From Spirochaeta sp. (GTDB lineage: Bacteria; Spirochaetota; Spirochaetia; DSM-2461), in assembly GCA_030592625.1 (NCBI GenBank), contig JAUVIY010000019.1, forward strand, positions 1 through 17,124: a stretch of 17,124 nt of DNA, in the 5' to 3' direction. Positions 15,831 to 17,124 of the stretch are shown one piece after another. A program made the position numbers and the translations under genes. The notes beneath the pieces were generated by a model. The model did not search any database. It was not told the origin of the DNA and was given only the letters and a program-made list of their open reading frames with translations. Every line of letters begins with the position of its first letter. The stretch's first letter is position 1.

Positions 15831-16468
15831 TTTTTGCGTCCCTTATGCCCGCCGCTCGCCGGTATAGCGATTTGAGACCAGATGGCCGCGCAGACCCGGG
15901 GGCCCAGAACGATGTATTCTTTCCTGTTGGTGAATGTTCCCAGAAGGAGGGCCCCTTCGTAAAATGCTGTAATTTCATAAGTTACGGCTTCGATGTCGGT
16001 ATCCTTCCGAATCTTCCCCTTTTCGACTGCCTTGGCCATGACATCAGCCAGGGCTCCGCGAAATCCGGTGTAGATATCGTCGAGCCGTTCCCTGAGATCC
16101 GGGAATTTCTTGAGGGCGGCCAGGAAGAGGTACATGATGTTCTTGTAGTCCGTCACAGCCTCACCGAAACCGGAGCTTTCCCCCATCTCGGTCATGGTTT
16201 CATCTATACGGAAGAGGTTGTCCAGTAGCTTCTTCAACGGGATGTCCCGGGGCATAGCATCCACGAACCACCCTTCCATCATGTCCAGCAGCCTGTTGAC
16301 GCTGGCGTAGAAGAGATCGTCCTTGTTCTTGAAGTAATGGTAGATAGCCCCTTTGGTGACTCCCAGGGCCTCGGCGATGTCGTTCAACGACGAGCGCTCA
16401 TAGTCGTTGCTGGCGAAGAACTGCAGGGCCTGCTTTACCAATTGTTCCTTCGTATCGTTGGGCTGCAT
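15827..16468 (-). CDS. TetR/AcrR-family transcriptional regulator
   Basis: From the ATG at 16468 the protein is 213 residues (MQPNDTKEQLVKQALQFF...). The N-terminal helix-turn-helix is clear: YERSSLNDIAEALGVTKGAIYHYFKNKDDLFYASV. The C-terminal part is a variable helical ligand domain that ends in basic residues (KGRKK). An upstream in-frame ATG at 16552 is rejected because the promoter and operators lie between it and 16468. The gene leads the MMPL operon (ATGA overlap with the permease), so it most likely represses its own operon until it binds a hydrophobic ligand, the usual TetR-pump logic. The ribosome site is modest (AGGT about 9 bases upstream), which may keep repressor levels low. Confidence 0.94.
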   Translation of the reverse strand: MQPNDTKEQLVKQALQFFASNDYERSSLNDIAEALGVTKGAIYHYFKNKDDLFYASVNRLLDMMEGWFVDAMPRDIPLKKLLDNLFRIDETMTEMGESSGFGEAVTDYKNIMYLFLAALKKFPDLRERLDDIYTGFRGALADVMAKAVEKGKIRKDTDIEAVTYEITAFYEGALLLGTFTNRKEYIVLGPRVCAAIWSQIAIPASGGHKGRKK

Positions 16469-16474
16469 CTGTGG

Positions 16475-16491
16475 ATACCTACCTTCGGTAT
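16475..16491. promoter_or_regulatory. TetR operator candidate, copy 1
   Basis: The sequence ATACCTACCTTCGGTAT has arms ATACC/GGTAT around 7 bases. It shares 14 of 17 positions with copy 2, 22 bp away centre to centre. It sits in the predicted TetR 5' leader, downstream of the transcription start. Confidence 0.6.
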
Positions 16492-16496
16492 GTATG

Positions 16497-16513
16497 ATAC
16501 CTACTATAGGTAT
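16497..16513. promoter_or_regulatory. TetR operator candidate, copy 2, overlapping the -10 box
   Basis: The sequence ATACCTACTATAGGTAT has perfect 6-bp arms ATACCT/AGGTAT around 5 bases. It completely covers the -10 element of the TetR-MMPL promoter, so bound repressor would block RNA polymerase. Confidence 0.68.
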
Positions 16514-16531
16514 GTTACTGAGAAATGTCAA
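16503..16531 (-). promoter_or_regulatory. Sigma70-type promoter of the TetR-MMPL-LolA-like-barrel operon
   Basis: TTGACA (16531-16526, minus strand) is perfect, the spacer is exactly 17 bases and TATAGT (16508-16503) matches 5 of 6. Transcription would begin near 16496, upstream of the ATG at 16468. This is the best promoter in the window. Confidence 0.75.
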
Positions 16532-16578
16532 ATTCAGCGGGTGAGAATACAAAACCTCAATGAATGTGGATTTTTATA

Positions 16579-16607
16579 TTGACATATGCACACAACTCGC
16601 CTACCTT
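16579..16607 (+). promoter_or_regulatory. Candidate promoter of the DUF134-NifX-like unit
   Basis: TTGACA at 16579-16584 is perfect, but 17 bases on the -10 reads only TACCTT (16602-16607); an alternative TTATAG (16606-16611) is 21 bases away. A weak -10 would fit a promoter that needs an activator. The flanking palindromes overlap it. Confidence 0.4.
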
Positions 16608-16622
16608 ATAGGTGTGCATATG
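16583..16622. repeat. 11-bp inverted repeat in DUF134 promoter/leader
   Basis: CATATGCACAC (16583-16593) and its reverse complement GTGTGCATATG (16612-16622) are separated by 18 bases that include the -10 region. The same half-site recurs as CATATGCACACA at 16617-16628, so three half-sites surround the promoter. It could be a DNA operator array or competing RNA hairpins. Confidence 0.65.
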
Positions 16623-16627
16623 CACAC
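16612..16627. promoter_or_regulatory. Perfect 16-bp palindrome directly before the DUF134 ribosome site
   Basis: GTGTGCATATGCACAC is fully self-complementary and abuts AGGAGG (16628-16633). It is a probable operator for the DUF134 protein itself or for another regulator of the unit; as RNA it could form a 6-bp hairpin next to the ribosome site. Confidence 0.6.
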
Positions 16628-16638
16628 AGGAGGCGTCG

Positions 16639-16977
16639 ATGCCACACAGAAAGGGGCGCCAATGCCGGCGACTGGGAGGCCGTCGGGGATTCAAGCCAAT
16701 GGGTGTTCCGTCCCACATGCTGGATCAGGTGGTTCTCACCCTGGATGAGTTTGAAACATTGCGCCATTGCGATCTGGAAGGAAAGCAGCAGGCGGAAGCC
16801 GGTGAGGCCATGGGTGTCTCCCGGGGAACGGTGCAGCGCATGCTGGTCCGGGCTCGATCCAAGGTTGTGGATGCCCTCCTGAATCAAAAAATGCTGATTC
16901 TCATTGATGGATTCAATTATGAGAATACGGCCGAAGGGAGTGAATATGAAAGAAATGACAATCGCGATTCCGAGTAA
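16639..16977 (+). CDS. DUF134 (UPF0251) family predicted DNA-binding protein
   Basis: This 112-residue protein opens MPHRKGRQCRRLGG, continues with GFKPMGVP and VVLTLDEFETLRHCDLEG, and then has a sigma-70-region-4-like helix-turn-helix (QQAEAGEAMGVSRGTVQRMLVRARSKVVDALL, about 49-81), the standard DUF134 order. I chose the ATG at 16639 because AGGAGG lies 5 bases upstream; the GTG at 16612 falls inside the palindrome. The function of the family is unsettled. It very often neighbours NifX/NifB-type FeMo-cofactor-domain proteins and Mrp-like ATPases in anaerobes, as here. It probably regulates its own unit. The last 32 bases overlap the next gene in another frame. The C-terminal acidic tail is variable. 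Confidence 0.88.
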   Translation: MPHRKGRQCRRLGGRRGFKPMGVPSHMLDQVVLTLDEFETLRHCDLEGKQQAEAGEAMGVSRGTVQRMLVRARSKVVDALLNQKMLILIDGFNYENTAEGSEYERNDNRDSE

Positions 16978-17124
16978 TGATGGAGAAACGGTGGAGGAGC
17001 ATTTCGGCCATTGCCGTCAGTTCGTCCTGATAACCACGAGAGACGGGAAAGAAGTTTCCAGGGCAATGGTGGATCCTCCGGAGCATGTCCCGGGTTCTTT
17101 CCCGGCCTTCCTGGCCGAGCAGGG
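16946..17124 (+). CDS. NifX/NifB-like dinitrogenase iron-molybdenum cofactor-domain protein (partial, C-terminus beyond window)
   Basis: The open frame from ATG 16946 (MKEMTIAIPSNDGETVEEHFGHC...) continues to the window end, giving 59 full codons. The opening IAIPSNDG followed by VEEHFGHCRQFVLI is the signature of the Nitro_FeMo-Co family (pfam02579), with an exposed Cys after HFGH; PPEHVPGSFPAFLAEQG is the expected second block. Stand-alone members bind Mo-Fe-type clusters and are not evidence of nitrogen fixation. GAAGGGAG lies about 5 bases before the ATG; Met4 at 16955 is the alternative start. It overlaps DUF134 by 32 bases, so the two are probably translationally coupled. Confidence 0.9.
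   Translation, partial: MKEMTIAIPSNDGETVEEHFGHCRQFVLITTRDGKEVSRAMVDPPEHVPGSFPAFLAEQ

Noticed and set aside
16469..16552. N-terminal extension of TetR from the ATG at 16552
   Set aside because: The extra 28 residues cover the promoter and both operator copies and do not resemble a TetR N-terminus.
16612..16638. DUF134 start at GTG 16612
   Set aside because: It lies within the perfect palindrome and upstream of the AGGAGG that correctly serves the ATG at 16639.
16946..17124. Evidence for nitrogen fixation from the NifX-like gene
   Set aside because: Small stand-alone Nitro_FeMo-Co proteins are common in non-diazotrophs and no nif structural gene is in the window.

Overview
The window is a protein-coding stretch from a diderm (Gram-negative-type) bacterium. 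A lipobox lipoprotein, a predicted outer-membrane beta-barrel that ends in Phe, and an inner-membrane RND/MMPL pump all require two membranes. The gene styles (YesM/YesN two-component pair with a sugar-binding lipoprotein, MMPL with a LolA-like partner, DUF134 next to a NifX-like protein) fit an anaerobic spirochaete well. That placement is inference from gene content; no rRNA or other marker gene is present. I see no tRNA, rRNA, CRISPR array or insertion sequence. No gap between genes exceeds about 220 bases.

Region 1 (1-8244, minus strand) is a sugar sensing and uptake locus, read from 8244 down to base 1. It encodes a YesM-type histidine kinase, a YesN-type response regulator with an AraC output domain, and a lipoprotein carrying two complete periplasmic sugar-binding domains in tandem. 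These are followed by a YtfQ-like secreted binding protein, a two-domain ATPase (YtfR/RbsA type) and the start of a YtfT-like permease that runs off the window. The second domain of the lipoprotein is a close paralogue of the transporter's binding protein. The simplest model is that the tandem lipoprotein presents sugar-bound signals to the kinase, and the regulator then drives the transporter. The nearest characterised relatives handle galactofuranose, but the substrate here is not proven.

Region 2 (8461-9210, plus strand) is a stand-alone YfcE-like metallophosphoesterase. Region 3 (9331-10775, minus) is a type IV toxin-antitoxin pair, AbiEi/AbiEii. It looks more AT-rich than its surroundings and is flanked by an imperfect direct repeat of about 22 bp, suggesting an inserted defence cassette.

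Region 4 (10858-16468, minus) is a tightly coupled four-gene operon: TetR regulator, RND/MMPL permease, LolA-like periplasmic lipid-carrier-fold protein and outer-membrane beta-barrel. Together they could form a trans-envelope lipid or hydrophobe route with one component per compartment. The promoter is near consensus and overlaps two copies of a 17-bp dyad spaced by two helical turns, which points to TetR autorepression.

Region 5 (16579-17124, plus) starts a divergent unit: a DUF134 (UPF0251) DNA-binding protein overlapping a NifX/NifB-like FeMo-cofactor-type protein that is cut by the window end. Its leader carries a perfect 16-bp palindrome and an additional half-site.
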